DNA of 64,000 nt from Streptomyces bottropensis ATCC 25435 (GCF_000383595.1 NZ_KB911581.1:930001-994000); one strand, 5' to 3'; shown: positions 34,921 through 44,182, numbered from the stretch's first letter. The notes: a model not told the origin generated them from the sequence alone. A program made the numbers and translations.

Positions 34921-36850
34921 CGATGGCCTCCTTGAGCGCCGTGGCGAGCTGCTCCGCCTTGAACGGCATGCCGTTCACCTGGTTGTACGAGTGGGCGTCG
35001 ACGAGGTATTTCGCCCGGATGAGGAGGGCGAGTTGGCCGAGGTTCATCTCGGGGACCACGACCTTGTCGTAGCGCTTCAGTACTTCGCCGAGGTTTTTGG
35101 GGAAGGGGTTGAGGTGGCGCAGGTGTGCCTGCGCGATGGATTCCCCGGCGGTGCGCAGCTGTCGGACGGCCGCGGTGATGGGGCCGTAGGTGGATCCCCA
35201 GCCCAGGACCAGGGTGTCGGCCCGCTGCGGGTCGTCGACCTCGATGTCGGGCACGTCGATGCCGTCGGTCTTGGCCTGGCGGGTGCGGACCATGAGGTCG
35301 TGGTTGGCGGGGTCGTAGGAGATGTTGCCGGTGCCGTCCTGTTTCTCGATGCCGCCGATGCGGTGCTGGAGGCCGGGGGTGCCGGGGACGGCCCAGGGGC
35401 GGGCGAGGGTGTGGGGGTCGCGTTTGTAGGGCCAGAACACCTCGGTGCCGTCGTCGAGGGTGTGGTTGGGTCCCTGGGCGAACTGGACGGTCAGGTCGGG
35501 CAGTTCGTCGGTGTCGGGGATGCGCCAGGGTTCGGAGCCGTTGGCGAGGTAGCCGTCGCTGAGGAGGAAGACGGGGGTGCGGTAGGTGAGCGCGATCCGG
35601 GCGGCCTCAATCGCGGCGTCGAAGCAGTCGGCCGGTGTCCTGGGTGCCACGACGGGTACGGGGGCTTCGCCGTTGCGGCCGAACATGGCCTGGAGGAGGT
35701 CGGCCTGTTCGGTCTTGGTGGGCAGGCCGGTGGAGGGTCCGCCGCGCTGGATGGCGACGACGAGCAGGGGCAGTTCCAGGGAGACGGCGAGGCCGATGGT
35801 CTCCGATTTCAGTGCGACGCCGGGGCCGGAGGTGGTGGTGACGGCGAGTGATCCGCCGAAGGCGGCGCCGAGTGCGGCGCCGATGGCGGCGATCTCGTCC
35901 TCGGCCTGGAAGGTGCGGACGCCGAAGTTTTTGTGGCGGGAGAGTTCGTGGAGGATGTCGGAGGCGGGGGTGATGGGGTAGGAGCCGAGGTAGAGGGGCA
36001 GGTCGGCCTGGCGGGAGGCGGCGATGAGGCCCAGGGACAGGGCGAGGTTGCCGCTGATGTTGCGGTAGGTGCCGGGGGGGAAGGCGGTGGTGGCGGGGGC
36101 GACTTCGTAGCTGACGGCGAAGTCCTCGGTGGTCTCGCCGAAGTTCCAGCCGGCGCGGAACGCGGCGAGGTTGGCGGCCGCGATTGCGGGTTTTTTGGCG
36201 AATTTGGCGGCCAGGAACTTTTCGGTGCCTTCGGTGGGCCGGTGGTACATCCAGGACAGCAGTCCCAGCGCGAACATGTTCTTGCTGCGTTCGGCTTCCT
36301 TGCGGCTGAGGTCGAAGGTTTTGAGGGCTTCGACGGTCAGGGTGGTCAGGGGGACGGGGTGGACGTTGTAGCCGTCCAGTTGGCCGTCGTCCAGGGGGCT
36401 GGTGGTGTAGCCGACTTTTTGCAGGGCGCGTCTGGTGAATTCGTCGGTGTTGACGATGATCTCGGCGCCGCGGGGCAGGTCGGCGATGTTGGCCTTGAGT
36501 GCGGCGGGGTTCATCGCGACGAGGACGTCGGGGGCGTCGCCGGGGGTGAGGATGTCGTGGTCGGCGAAGTGCAGCTGGAAGCTGGAGACGCCGGGCAGGG
36601 TGCCGGCGGGGGCGCGGATCTCGGCGGGGAAGTTCGGCAGGGTGGAGAGGTCGTTGCCGAACGACGCCGTCTCGGAGGTGAACCGGTCACCCGTGAGCTG
36701 CATCCCGTCACCGGAATCCCCGGCGAACCGGATGATCACCCGATCGAGTCGGCGGACGTCCTTCGTCCCCGCCGGTTTGCGCTGTTCTCTCAGTTCTCCC
36801 AGAGCGGCCTCGTCGGCCTGCTCCGCTGGGCTGCTGACCTGGCTGGTCAC
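34913..36850 (-). CDS. korA: 2-oxoacid:ferredoxin oxidoreductase, fused gamma-alpha subunit
   Basis: 645 residues from GTG 36850. The N-terminal gamma part (about 25-210; IRFAGDSGDGMQLTGDRF and LPNFPAEIRAPAGT) is fused to the alpha part (about 230-645; LYLGSYPITPASDILHELSRHK, TTTSGPGVALKSE, LPLLVVAIQRGGPSTGLPTKTEQADLL). Together with KorB it forms an oxygen-tolerant CoA-dependent enzyme producing reduced ferredoxin. The operon lies just beside the partial complex I genes, and that may be functionally meaningful. Confidence 0.94.
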   Translation of the reverse strand: MTSQVSSPAEQADEAALGELREQRKPAGTKDVRRLDRVIIRFAGDSGDGMQLTGDRFTSETASFGNDLSTLPNFPAEIRAPAGTLPGVSSFQLHFADHDILTPGDAPDVLVAMNPAALKANIADLPRGAEIIVNTDEFTRRALQKVGYTTSPLDDGQLDGYNVHPVPLTTLTVEALKTFDLSRKEAERSKNMFALGLLSWMYHRPTEGTEKFLAAKFAKKPAIAAANLAAFRAGWNFGETTEDFAVSYEVAPATTAFPPGTYRNISGNLALSLGLIAASRQADLPLYLGSYPITPASDILHELSRHKNFGVRTFQAEDEIAAIGAALGAAFGGSLAVTTTSGPGVALKSETIGLAVSLELPLLVVAIQRGGPSTGLPTKTEQADLLQAMFGRNGEAPVPVVAPRTPADCFDAAIEAARIALTYRTPVFLLSDGYLANGSEPWRIPDTDELPDLTVQFAQGPNHTLDDGTEVFWPYKRDPHTLARPWAVPGTPGLQHRIGGIEKQDGTGNISYDPANHDLMVRTRQAKTDGIDVPDIEVDDPQRADTLVLGWGSTYGPITAAVRQLRTAGESIAQAHLRHLNPFPKNLGEVLKRYDKVVVPEMNLGQLALLIRAKYLVDAHSYNQVNGMPFKAEQLATALKEAIDG

Positions 36851-37181
36851 TGAACTGGACCTCCCTCGGGGCGGCTGTCCGGGAACGGCCGTCCCGCCGG
36901 CCCTCCCAAGACCAACCCTACGTCGGCGAGGATGACCTTCCCTCGCTCTTTCGCCTGATGGACGCTGTTTTGAGACCGCCGAACGCCCTGACTTGTCATG
37001 ATTTACCCACCCGTGTCACTTCCTTGGAAGACGCGCGCCGCCGGTCGGCGGTTCTCGATCCGAGCGAAGGAGGGTGGGGTGGAGTCGGCGACGGCGAGGT
37101 TGACGAGGATGGGGCGAGGAGGGACGAGAACAGAATGAGGAGGAACGAGGAGAGCGGACCTTCTGACACGGTGTCAGAGGA
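36851..37181. other. Control region upstream of korAB
   Basis: 331 bases. At its far end (37162-37178) lies the palindrome TCTGACAC-G-GTGTCAGA, and a related half-site CGTGTCAC at 37012-37019. No gene is supported. The korA promoter must be within this region. Confidence 0.5.
37162..37178. promoter_or_regulatory. 17-bp near-perfect palindrome
   Basis: TCTGACAC and GTGTCAGA flank a single G. With a one-base centre it is a poor RNA hairpin, so a dimeric regulator site is more likely. It lies four bases after the response-regulator stop and about 310 bases upstream of korA. Confidence 0.5.
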
Positions 37182-37853
37182 TCACGAATTGAGGTAGGTG
37201 AGCACCGCCAGAACACGCCGGTGGTCCCCGTCGCTCGGGGACAGCCCGAGCTTCAGGAAGATGTTGCTGACGTGCTTCTCGACGGCTCCGTCGCTGACGA
37301 CCAGCTGCCGGGCGATCGCCGAGTTGGTCCGCCCCTCCGCCATCAGCCCCAGCACCTCCCGCTCCCGAGGGGTGAGCCCCGCGAGCACGTGCTGTTTCCG
37401 GCTCCGCCCGAGCAGCTGCGCGACCACCTCCGGGTCCAGCGCCGTGCCGCCCCGCGCCACCCGGACCACCGCGTCCACGAACTCCCTGACCTCGGCGACC
37501 CGGTCCTTCAGCAAATACCCCACGCCGCGACTGGACCCCGCGAGCAGTTCGGTGGCGTAGCGCTCCTCCACGTACTGGGACAGGACGAGAACCCCCAGTT
37601 CAGGGTGCTGCTTCCGCAGCTGTACGGCGGCCCGTACGCCTTCGTCGGTGTGGGTCGGAGGCATCCGTACGTCCGCCACGACCACGTCCGGGAGGTCGTC
37701 CTGGGCCGCGAACTCCGTGATCGTCTTGATCAGGGCGTTCCCGTCCCCGACCCCCGCCACGACATCGTGGCCCCGGTCGGTCAGCAGCCGCGTCAGCCCC
37801 TCCCGCAACAGCACCGAATCCTCGGCGATGACCACCCGCACCCTGTCCTCCAC
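37182..37853 (-). CDS. NarL/LuxR-family response regulator
   Basis: 223 residues from GTG 37853 (an alternative GTG at 37841 has GGAGG in front). Receiver domain: acidic pair Glu11-Asp12, phospho-acceptor Asp61 in VVVADVRMPP, and Lys in GYLLKDRV. C-terminal LuxR helix-turn-helix: LTPREREVLGLMAEGRTNSAIARQL and VEKHVSNIFLKLGL. Two related sensor kinases lie immediately upstream in the same direction, so it should be their partner. Targets are unknown, though korAB and the nuo operon flank the set. Confidence 0.92.
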   Translation of the reverse strand: MEDRVRVVIAEDSVLLREGLTRLLTDRGHDVVAGVGDGNALIKTITEFAAQDDLPDVVVADVRMPPTHTDEGVRAAVQLRKQHPELGVLVLSQYVEERYATELLAGSSRGVGYLLKDRVAEVREFVDAVVRVARGGTALDPEVVAQLLGRSRKQHVLAGLTPREREVLGLMAEGRTNSAIARQLVVSDGAVEKHVSNIFLKLGLSPSDGDHRRVLAVLTYLNS

Positions 37854-38090
37854 GCCTCGTCCCCCCACGACACCCACCCCGACCGGCCCATGCTCCGGGC
37901 CCGCCCTGTACGACAGCCCCCAGCATTTCAGCATCGGAACCGCCGGGCACCGCGCAGACGAGAAATTCAGGACAGGAACGGCCGACGAACTGGCCGAATG
38001 GCGCGGTCGCCCTGCGCGCCGGGGGCTCAGTCGGCGCGGGTGGAGGGGGTGGGGGGAGGGGTGAGGAGGGGGTGAGGGAGGCAGCACGGA

Positions 38091-38123
38091 GGCGCGTCCA
38101 AGGGCGAACCCCTTGGACGCGCC
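38091..38123 (-). terminator. Hairpin terminator downstream of sensor kinase 1
   Basis: A perfect 14-bp inverted repeat (arms 38091-38104 and 38110-38123, five-base loop). It lies 170 bases after the kinase stop and 238 bases before the response regulator start, suggesting the regulator has its own promoter. Confidence 0.7.
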
Positions 38124-38212
38124 GGTCGAGACCCGTCTTCCGTGGGACGGCGGTGGGCGGTTGTCCGAACCGTTAGCCTGCCGCTCTCCGCCTGCTCCTC
38201 GCCCTAGCCGTG

Positions 38213-38261
38213 AGATCCCCGCCAACAGATCCCCGCCAACAGATCCCCGCCGTCAGATCCC
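38213..38261. repeat. 14-bp tandem repeat
   Basis: AGATCCCCGCCAAC occurs at 38213-38226 and 38227-38240, then AGATCCCCGCCGTC (38241-38254) and a partial AGATCCC. The array lies just after the kinase gene end and its purpose is unknown. Confidence 0.85.
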
Positions 38262-38293
38262 AGTTGTGGGACCTTCGTTGTGGGATTTCCGCG

Positions 38294-39625
38294 TCAGACC
38301 GTTCGCCAGGGCAGCTCCGCCGTCACCCGGGTCGGGCCGCCGGCGGGGGAGTCGACGACCAGGATGCCGTCGACCGCCCCGATCCGCTCGGCGAGCCCCG
38401 CCAGGCCGGAACCGCGCCCGGTGTCGGCGCCGCCCACGCCGTCGTCGGCGACCTGGAGCATCAGCCGGTTCTCGACCTTCCACACATCCACGGTCGCCCG
38501 CGAGGCCCCCGCGTGCTTGCTGACGTTCTGCAGCAGCTCGGAGACGGTGAAGTACGCGATGCCCTCGATCGCCGGCACCGGCCGTGCCGGGAGGTCCACG
38601 TCCACCACCACCGGTACCGCGCACCGGGAGGCGACCGACGACAGCGCCGCGTCGAGCCCCCGGTCTGTCAGCACGGCCGGATGGATGCCTCGCGCGAGAT
38701 CCCGCAGCTCCTGGAGCGCCGTCTTCACCTCACCGTGCGCCGAGTCCACCATCACCGCCGCCGCGCGGGGATCCTCGGCCAGCTTCTCCTTCGCCAGTCC
38801 CAGGTCCATGGCCAGCGCGACCAGCCGGGCCTGCGCCCCGTCGTGCAGATCCCGCTCGATCCGCCGCAGGTCAGCGGCGGCCGTGTCGACGACGACCCCC
38901 CGGTCCGACTCCAGCTCCACGACCCGCGCGCCCAGCCGCGACGGCCCGAGCAGCGCGCCCACCATCACCCGGTCGACCGTCGTCAGCCCGCGCACGATCC
39001 ATGGCGAGGCCATCGTGAAGAGCAGTCCGACCAGCGCGGTCACGGTCACCTCGAACGGGTTGTCGAGATACACGGAGTGCGTCTCGTCCCCGTACAGCTG
39101 CAACCCGTCCTGCCCGGCCCACACGGGGAACACCCAGAACCACAGGGGGTACGTCAGCAGCGCCCACCCGTACGTCCAGAAGGTCACCGCCACCACGAAG
39201 GAGAACACCGACCACGGGAACTGGATCACCGCGTACAACAGCTGCCGCCACGACGACCCGCTGCGCAGCACGGCGCCCATCCACGCCATCGCCCCGCGCC
39301 CCTTGGGCCGCAACGGCTCCGGCGCGGACACCTCCACCCCGAGCAGCGCCCGCGCCCGCGCCCGCTCCAGCGCGCCGAACCCCCGGCACCCGGCCAGCCC
39401 CGCCGCCAGCACCGGGACCCCGAGGAACGTGATCAGCAGCCCCGCGCCGACCGACACCATCGTCACGGCGTACGTGAACAGCAGGATCCCGACGGGCAGC
39501 CCCAGCAGCACATACCCGAACTCCCGCCAGCTGCGCGCCTCGATCGGCGCCCGCAGCCCGGCCGGCATCCGATGCCGCCGCTCCTCGCCCCAACTCCCGT
39601 ACCCGTCCCCGTACTCCGTGGCCAT
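38294..39625 (-). CDS. Sensor histidine kinase 1 (NarX/DesK-like)
   Basis: 443 residues from ATG 39625. An N-terminal region with four hydrophobic segments (REFGYVLLGLPVGILLF onward) matches the putative sensor domain common in Streptomyces kinases. The HisKA_3 motif is DLRRIERDLHDGAQARLVALAM with the phospho-His, followed by HPAVLTDRGLDAAL. The ATPase part has ELLQNVSKHAGAS, VADDGVGG and GSGLAGLAERI. It is about 60 percent identical by eye to the next kinase in the catalytic half, so the two arose by duplication. Confidence 0.92.
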   Translation of the reverse strand: MATEYGDGYGSWGEERRHRMPAGLRAPIEARSWREFGYVLLGLPVGILLFTYAVTMVSVGAGLLITFLGVPVLAAGLAGCRGFGALERARARALLGVEVSAPEPLRPKGRGAMAWMGAVLRSGSSWRQLLYAVIQFPWSVFSFVVAVTFWTYGWALLTYPLWFWVFPVWAGQDGLQLYGDETHSVYLDNPFEVTVTALVGLLFTMASPWIVRGLTTVDRVMVGALLGPSRLGARVVELESDRGVVVDTAAADLRRIERDLHDGAQARLVALAMDLGLAKEKLAEDPRAAAVMVDSAHGEVKTALQELRDLARGIHPAVLTDRGLDAALSSVASRCAVPVVVDVDLPARPVPAIEGIAYFTVSELLQNVSKHAGASRATVDVWKVENRLMLQVADDGVGGADTGRGSGLAGLAERIGAVDGILVVDSPAGGPTRVTAELPWRTV

Positions 39626-40007
39626 CACCGTCGCCCGCCTTCACTGATCCCGCACTCCCGATGTCGTACACCCACCCTGCTCGCCCCACACCCCCCGCAC
39701 CATGGAGCGAGTCACCGTCTCGACAGGGGGGTTTTCCCCACCCCCACGACCCGCCACGGCGGGAAGGCGTGCTTTCAGGGGCGCGGGGAACTGCGCGAAC
39801 ACCCCCACGCTCCGTCGCCCGCGCACGCACAGGAGCCGCTACGGCGGGGAGGCGTGCCGTTCAGGGGCGCGGGGAACTGCGCGATCACCCCCACGCTCCG
39901 CCGCTCGTGCACGCACAGGAGCCGCTACGGCGGGGAGGCGTGCTTTTAGGGGCGCGGGGAACTGCGCGAACACCCCCTACCACCCGATCCCCGACCACAT
40001 ACCCCCG
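39626..40007. other. Spacer with long tandem repeat between the kinase genes
   Basis: About 380 bases dominated by the 86-bp tandem repeat at 39750-39985. Frames open across it only because the repeat length is near a multiple of three; the translations are repetitive and have no domain. The promoter of kinase 1 would be near 39640-39740. Confidence 0.7.
39750..39985. repeat. 86-bp tandem repeat, 2.7 copies
   Basis: Each copy contains, in order, ACGGCGGG(G/A)AGGCGTGC, then AGGGGCGCGGGGAACTGCGCG, then ACCCCCACGCTCCG and GCACGCACAGGAGCCG (or truncated). The core begins at 39776, 39862 and 39947, so the period is 86 and 85 bases. The GGGGCGCGGGGAACTGCGCG core is the dispersed Streptomyces intergenic element also seen at 3437. 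Confidence 0.88.
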
Positions 40008-41243
40008 CTAACCGCCGGTGGCACCCCGCCCACGCCAAGGCAACTCCGCCGTCACAGTCGTAGGCCCCCCCACCGGCGACTCGATCACGAACACCCCGTC
40101 AACCGCGTCGATCCGCTCCGCCAGCCCGGCGATCCCACTGCCCCCATCAAGCCGCGCACCCCCACACCCGTCGTCCCACACCTGGATCAGCAGCCGTTCG
40201 TCGGACCGCCACACATCCACCGAGGCAGCCCTCGCCCCACTGTGCTTACTGATGTTCTGCAGCAACTCGGACACGGTGAAGTACGCGATCCCCTCGATCG
40301 CGGCGGCAGGCCGCGCGGGCAGATCGACGCTCACCTTCACCGGCGCGGCACACCGCGAGGCGACCGACGACAGCGCCGCGTCGAGCCCCCGGTCCGTCAG
40401 CACCGCGGGATGAATCCCCCGCGCCAGATCCCGAAGCTCCTGCAACGCCAGCTTCACCTCACCATGCGCCTCCTCCACCATCGAGGCGGCCGCGTCGGGG
40501 TCCTCCAGCAGCTTTTCCTTGGCGAGCCCGAGCCCCATCGCCAGATTCACCAGCCGCGCCTGCGCCCCGTCGTGCAGGTCCCGCTCGATCCGCCGCATGT
40601 CGGCCGCGGCCGTGTCGACCACGACCCCCCGGTCGGACTCCAGCTCCGCGATCCGCCGCTCCAGCTCGTCGGACGGCGACAGCAGCGACCGCACCATCAC
40701 CCGGTCCACGTTCGTCAGCCCCCGCACGATGTACGGCAGCACCGGCCACGCCACGAACAACCCCGTGAGGGTGATGACGAACGTCGTCACGGCCCACGGC
40801 ATCCGGATCAGCTCGTACAGCATCGAACGCCAGCCGACGGGATCCTTCACGCTCATCCACACCTGCGCGAAGAACCCCTCGTCCGCCCGCCGCCCGCTCC
40901 CACGGAACGGCAGCGGACTCGGCTCGTCCACCCCCACCCGCAGCAGCGCCCGCGCCCGTATCCGCTCCAGCCTCCCCAGCTGCCGGGCCCCCATCAACGC
41001 GGCGGCCAGCAGCGGAAAACCGATCACGGTCAACGTCAGGAAGGCACTGGTGAACAGCACCGTCGTCACGTACACGAACCCGAGCAGCGCGAACGGCAGG
41101 TTCGCCAGCAGATGCGCGATCTCCCGCCACGTCTGCGCCCCGAAGGCGAACTGCGCCGGCGGCAGCGGCTCGGACGGCGTCTGACTGGAGGGCAGCGGAC
41201 GACCGTACGGCCGCCCGGAGCCGGAGGATGGGGATGCGGTCAT
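40008..41243 (-). CDS. Sensor histidine kinase 2 (paralogue)
   Basis: 411 residues from ATG 41243. A disordered Ser/Pro leader is followed by a four-segment sensor domain (TWREIAHLLANLPFALLGFVYV) and the same catalytic layout as kinase 1: MRRIERDLHDGAQARLVNLAM, HPAVLTDRGLDAALSSVASRC, ELLQNISKHSGAR, VWDDGCGG and GSGIAGLAERI. The DDGCGG loop has Cys where kinase 1 has Val. It lacks the extra external loop of kinase 1 (VWAGQDGLQLYGDETHS), so they probably sense different signals and converge on one regulator. Confidence 0.92.
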   Translation of the reverse strand: MTASPSSGSGRPYGRPLPSSQTPSEPLPPAQFAFGAQTWREIAHLLANLPFALLGFVYVTTVLFTSAFLTLTVIGFPLLAAALMGARQLGRLERIRARALLRVGVDEPSPLPFRGSGRRADEGFFAQVWMSVKDPVGWRSMLYELIRMPWAVTTFVITLTGLFVAWPVLPYIVRGLTNVDRVMVRSLLSPSDELERRIAELESDRGVVVDTAAADMRRIERDLHDGAQARLVNLAMGLGLAKEKLLEDPDAAASMVEEAHGEVKLALQELRDLARGIHPAVLTDRGLDAALSSVASRCAAPVKVSVDLPARPAAAIEGIAYFTVSELLQNISKHSGARAASVDVWRSDERLLIQVWDDGCGGARLDGGSGIAGLAERIDAVDGVFVIESPVGGPTTVTAELPWRGRGATGG

Positions 41244-41422
41244 GCCCACCACCCTGCCCGCCCGCGCGGACCCCGCGCCATGAGGCGGACCGCCCCGGCC
41301 GCCCTGGGGAAAACCCCACCCCACCCCGTCCTGCCCATGTCGCCCTCTCTCCTTTCGCCGCGCACCGCCCTGTCCCACCCGGGCCGGACCGCACTCGGGA
41401 GTGCCGACCTGTGATGGGCTGC

Positions 41423-41450
41423 TTACGGTCTCTTTAGCAGGGCCTAGACT
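41423..41450 (+). promoter_or_regulatory. Candidate promoter of the nuo operon
   Basis: TTACGG (41423-41428) and TAGACT (41445-41450) are 16 bases apart, about 92 bases before the nuoA start. The -35 match is only moderate. Confidence 0.35.
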
Positions 41451-41479
41451 CCCGTGCGTACAGATCGTCGAACAGCGAA

Positions 41480-41510
41480 GTACGTACGGCGTCCGCATCA
41501 CGTACGTACG
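41480..41510 (+). promoter_or_regulatory. Paired GTACGTAC palindromes in the nuo leader
   Basis: Two copies of the palindromic word TACGTAC(G) (41481-41488 and 41503-41510) lie 22 bases apart, two turns of the helix, between the candidate promoter and nuoA. The arrangement suggests a cooperative regulator site. Confidence 0.45.
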
Positions 41511-41541
41511 AATCGCCTGGCCAGGGGAGCGAGGGACGGAC

Positions 41542-41961
41542 GTGCCGGAACCGACCGTCGCCGTAACGGCGCAGCCGACCGTCGCCGTAGCGGCGGACTA
41601 CTTCCAGTCCTACTCGGTGGTCGGGCTGCTCGCCGCCGTGGGCGTGCTCTTCGTCGCCGTCGCCTTCGGCGCGGGACGCCTGCTGCGGCCGGACGTGCCC
41701 ACCCGGGAGAAGCTTCTGACGTACGAGTGCGGCGTCGACCCCGTCGGCGAGGGCTGGGCCCACACCCAGGTCCGTTACTACGTCTACGCCTTCCTCTACG
41801 TCATCTTCGCCATCGATTCGATCTTCCTCTTCCCCTGGGCGACGGTGTTCGCGGACCCCGGCTACGGCGCGACGACCCTCGTCGAGATGTTCGTCTTCCT
41901 CGGTTTCCTCGCCGTGGGCCTGCTCTACGCATACAAGAAGGGGGTCCTGACATGGACGTGA
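41542..41961 (+). CDS. nuoA: NADH-quinone oxidoreductase subunit A
   Basis: 139 residues from GTG 41542, with GAGGGA upstream. Three membrane helices; family motif [40 protein letters not shown] with the conserved Glu-Cys-Gly. It forms part of the membrane arm near the quinone entrance of complex I. It opens a ten-gene operon with overlapping genes. The operon is the second, partial nuo set of Streptomyces (from memory of S. coelicolor), since D, E, F and G are absent. Confidence 0.93.
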   Translation: MPEPTVAVTAQPTVAVAADYFQSYSVVGLLAAVGVLFVAVAFGAGRLLRPDVPTREKLLTYECGVDPVGEGWAHTQVRYYVYAFLYVIFAIDSIFLFPWATVFADPGYGATTLVEMFVFLGFLAVGLLYAYKKGVLTWT

Positions 41962-42716
41962 CCCCGGAAACGAACGCGCGGCACACGCATCCCCAGCAAA
42001 CGCGTCCGCCGCAGCCGAACCCGCCGCAGCCGAACCCGTCGGAGCCGCCGGACACGCCGGGGCCCGTCCTCCTCCCGGAGCCGAAGCGGCTGGGCGCCCT
42101 CGCCCGTCTCGCCCCGGAGCCGATGAAGGTGATCCTCAACTGGGGCCGCCGCTACTCCCTCTGGGTCTTCAACTTCGGCCTCGCCTGCTGCGCGATCGAG
42201 TTCATCGCCGCCTCCATGGCCCGCCACGACTTCATCCGTCTCGGCGTGATCCCGTTCGCGCCGGGCCCGCGCCAGGCCGACCTGATGGTGGTCTCGGGCA
42301 CGGTCACGGACAAGATGGCCCCGGCGGTGAAGCGCCTGTACGAGCAGATGCCGGAGCCGAAGTACGTCATCTCCTTCGGCGCGTGCAGCAACTGCGGCGG
42401 CCCCTACTGGGACTCCTACTCCGTCACCAAGGGCGTCGACCAGATCATCCCCGTCGACGTCTACGTCCCCGGCTGCCCGCCCCGCCCCGAGGCCCTGCTC
42501 CAGGGCATCCTGAAACTCCAGGAGAAGATCGCCCGGGAGTCCCTGGGGGAGCGGTACGGCCACGGCGGCGGCCCCGGCACGACGACCAGCCCGGCGGCGG
42601 GGTCCCGCCCCTCCCCGGCGGCCCTGCAGAGCGGCCTGGTGAAGCCGCCCGCCGCCGCGACCGATACCGAAGCGGCTCCCGGCGGCGCCACCGGAGTGGA
42701 AGTGGGAGACAAGTGA
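41952..42716 (+). CDS. nuoB: NADH-quinone oxidoreductase subunit B
   Basis: 254 residues from ATG 41952, overlapping nuoA by ten bases. A 50-residue Pro/Asn-rich extension precedes the core. All N2 cluster ligands are present: the tandem Cys in GLACCAIEF, then Cys in [10 protein letters not shown] and [15 protein letters not shown]2 is the last iron-sulfur cluster before quinone. A disordered C-terminal tail (about 60 residues, with [16 protein letters not shown]) is longer than in ordinary NuoB (about 180-220 residues). Confidence 0.94.
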   Translation: MDVTPETNARHTHPQQTRPPQPNPPQPNPSEPPDTPGPVLLPEPKRLGALARLAPEPMKVILNWGRRYSLWVFNFGLACCAIEFIAASMARHDFIRLGVIPFAPGPRQADLMVVSGTVTDKMAPAVKRLYEQMPEPKYVISFGACSNCGGPYWDSYSVTKGVDQIIPVDVYVPGCPPRPEALLQGILKLQEKIARESLGERYGHGGGPGTTTSPAAGSRPSPAALQSGLVKPPAAATDTEAAPGGATGVEVGDK

Positions 42717-44182
42717 CCGGCTGGCTGCCCGCCCCCGCCGAGGAACTCTTCGGCCCGGAGGCCACGGCCGAGGAGTCGTACAGCGTCCTCACCGTGGACG
42801 TCCCGCCCGCATCCTGGACCGAGGCGCTGCGCACGGCCCGCACCACCCTGGGCTGCACCTATTTCGACTGGCTGAGCGCGGTCGACGAACCGGGCACGGG
42901 CTTCCGCGTGGCGGCGCACGTGGTGGCCCTGGCCCCGGTCCGCCGCTTGCTCCTGCGCACGACGGTCCCCCACGAGTCCCCGGTCCTGCCGACCGCCGTC
43001 GACGTCTACGCCGGCGCGGCCTGGCACGAACGCGAGACCCACGAAATGTTCGGCGTCCGCTTCGAGGGCCACCCCGCCCTGGACCACCTCCTCCTCCCGG
43101 AGAACTTCGAGGGCCACCCCCTCCGCAAAGACTTCGTCCTCGCCGCCCGCGTGGCCAAGGCCTGGCCCGGGGCCAAGGAGCCCGGGGAGCCTGCGGCGGG
43201 CGCGGCACACGGCGGCCCCAAGCGCCGCCAGATGCTTCCCCCGGGCGTGCCCGACCCCAACGAATGGGGCCCCCTCAAGGGCCAACTCCCCCCGGCCCCG
43301 ACCCGCCCGACCCGAGGCGCGGCCCCGCGAGCAGCCGGCGACCGCCCGCCCCGCCGCACCCGCACCGCGGCCGAGGCCGCAGCCGACCAGCCGACTCCCG
43401 GTCCGGCACCGGACGCGGGCGCCGGCGCCACGACGCCGCGCCGCGCCCGCACGGCAGCGGAGAGTTCGGCGAGCCAAACGCCCACCGGCCAGACGCCCAC
43501 CGACCACACGCCCACCGACCACACGCCCGCCGGTCCGGCGCCGGACGCGAGCGGTAGTCCCACGGCCCCGCGCCGCGCCCGGAGCGTGAGCGAGGGCTCT
43601 GCCACGCAGCGCACCCAGCCACAGAGCCGGCCCGCCTCGCCGGAGCCGGCCACACCTGAGAGCCGGGCCGCCTCCGATCAGCAGCGCCCCTCCGACCCCG
43701 CGACCGCCCCCGCCAAGCCGACGTCCCCCGCCGGACCGCGCCGCGCCCGCAGCTCGTCAGGAGGCTCGGCGAGTCAGCGCGACGCGACCCCGGACGACAC
43801 ACCCGGCACCGCCGAGCCCTCGCCGCAGCCGGGCCCCACCCGGCCCGCCTCCCGCAGCACGGACGCCCCTTGGCACCACGCCCGCCCGGCTTTCGACGAG
43901 CCGAAGCCGAAGTCGGAGCCGGAGCCCAAGCCCGAGCGCGAATCCGAGTCCACCTCGCAGCCCGAGCCCACCCCGCACCCTGAGCCCACCTCGCAGCCCG
44001 AGCCCACCCCGCACCCCGAGCCGCAGCAACCCGAGTCGCCCGGCACACCCCCGGACGACGACGCACCCGCGGATGACGACGCACCCGCGGATGACGACGC
44101 ACCCGCGGACAACGGCACCCCCACCGAAGTCACCCCCCGCGACACCCCTGACCCCGAACGCCCCCCGGGAGGCTCGCAGTGA
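42713..44182 (+). CDS. nuoC: NADH-quinone oxidoreductase subunit C with long disordered tail
   Basis: 489 residues from GTG 42713 (GTGA overlap). The first 170 residues are Nuo[18 protein letters not shown], then [18 protein letters not shown] and [16 protein letters not shown]. Residues about 190-489 are disordered, with repeated PRRART/S-A-E-S modules, [10 protein letters not shown] repeats and long Pro-Glu and DDDAPA repeats. NuoC in standard complex I is about 200 residues and is followed by NuoD; here the tail replaces it and NuoH follows. Whether the tail has a binding role is unknown. Confidence 0.9.
   Translation: MTGWLPAPAEELFGPEATAEESYSVLTVDVPPASWTEALRTARTTLGCTYFDWLSAVDEPGTGFRVAAHVVALAPVRRLLLRTTVPHESPVLPTAVDVYAGAAWHERETHEMFGVRFEGHPALDHLLLPENFEGHPLRKDFVLAARVAKAWPGAKEPGEPAAGAAHGGPKRRQMLPPGVPDPNEWGPLKGQLPPAPTRPTRGAAPRAAGDRPPRRTRTAAEAAADQPTPGPAPDAGAGATTPRRARTAAESSASQTPTGQTPTDHTPTDHTPAGPAPDASGSPTAPRRARSVSEGSATQRTQPQSRPASPEPATPESRAASDQQRPSDPATAPAKPTSPAGPRRARSSSGGSASQRDATPDDTPGTAEPSPQPGPTRPASRSTDAPWHHARPAFDEPKPKSEPEPKPERESESTSQPEPTPHPEPTSQPEPTPHPEPQQPESPGTPPDDDAPADDDAPADDDAPADNGTPTEVTPRDTPDPERPPGGSQ

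Larger units (their letters stand above)
37854..38293. other. Spacer with hairpin and 14-bp tandem repeats
   Basis: 440 bases between the kinase and regulator genes, both leftward. It contains a hairpin at 38091-38123, a G-rich purine run (about 38041-38090) and a 14-bp tandem array at 38213-38261. Frames open across it give low-complexity protein only. Confidence 0.6.

Noticed and set aside
38213..38261. CRISPR array
   Set aside because: Direct head-to-tail 14-bp units with no spacers and no cas genes in the window.
39661..40011. Repetitive protein from the 86-bp array
   Set aside because: The translation only mirrors the DNA repeat; the array is intergenic and the core element occurs elsewhere outside genes.
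42713..44182. Fused NuoCD protein
   Set aside because: After the NuoC domain there are no NuoD motifs; the remaining 300 residues are disordered repeats.
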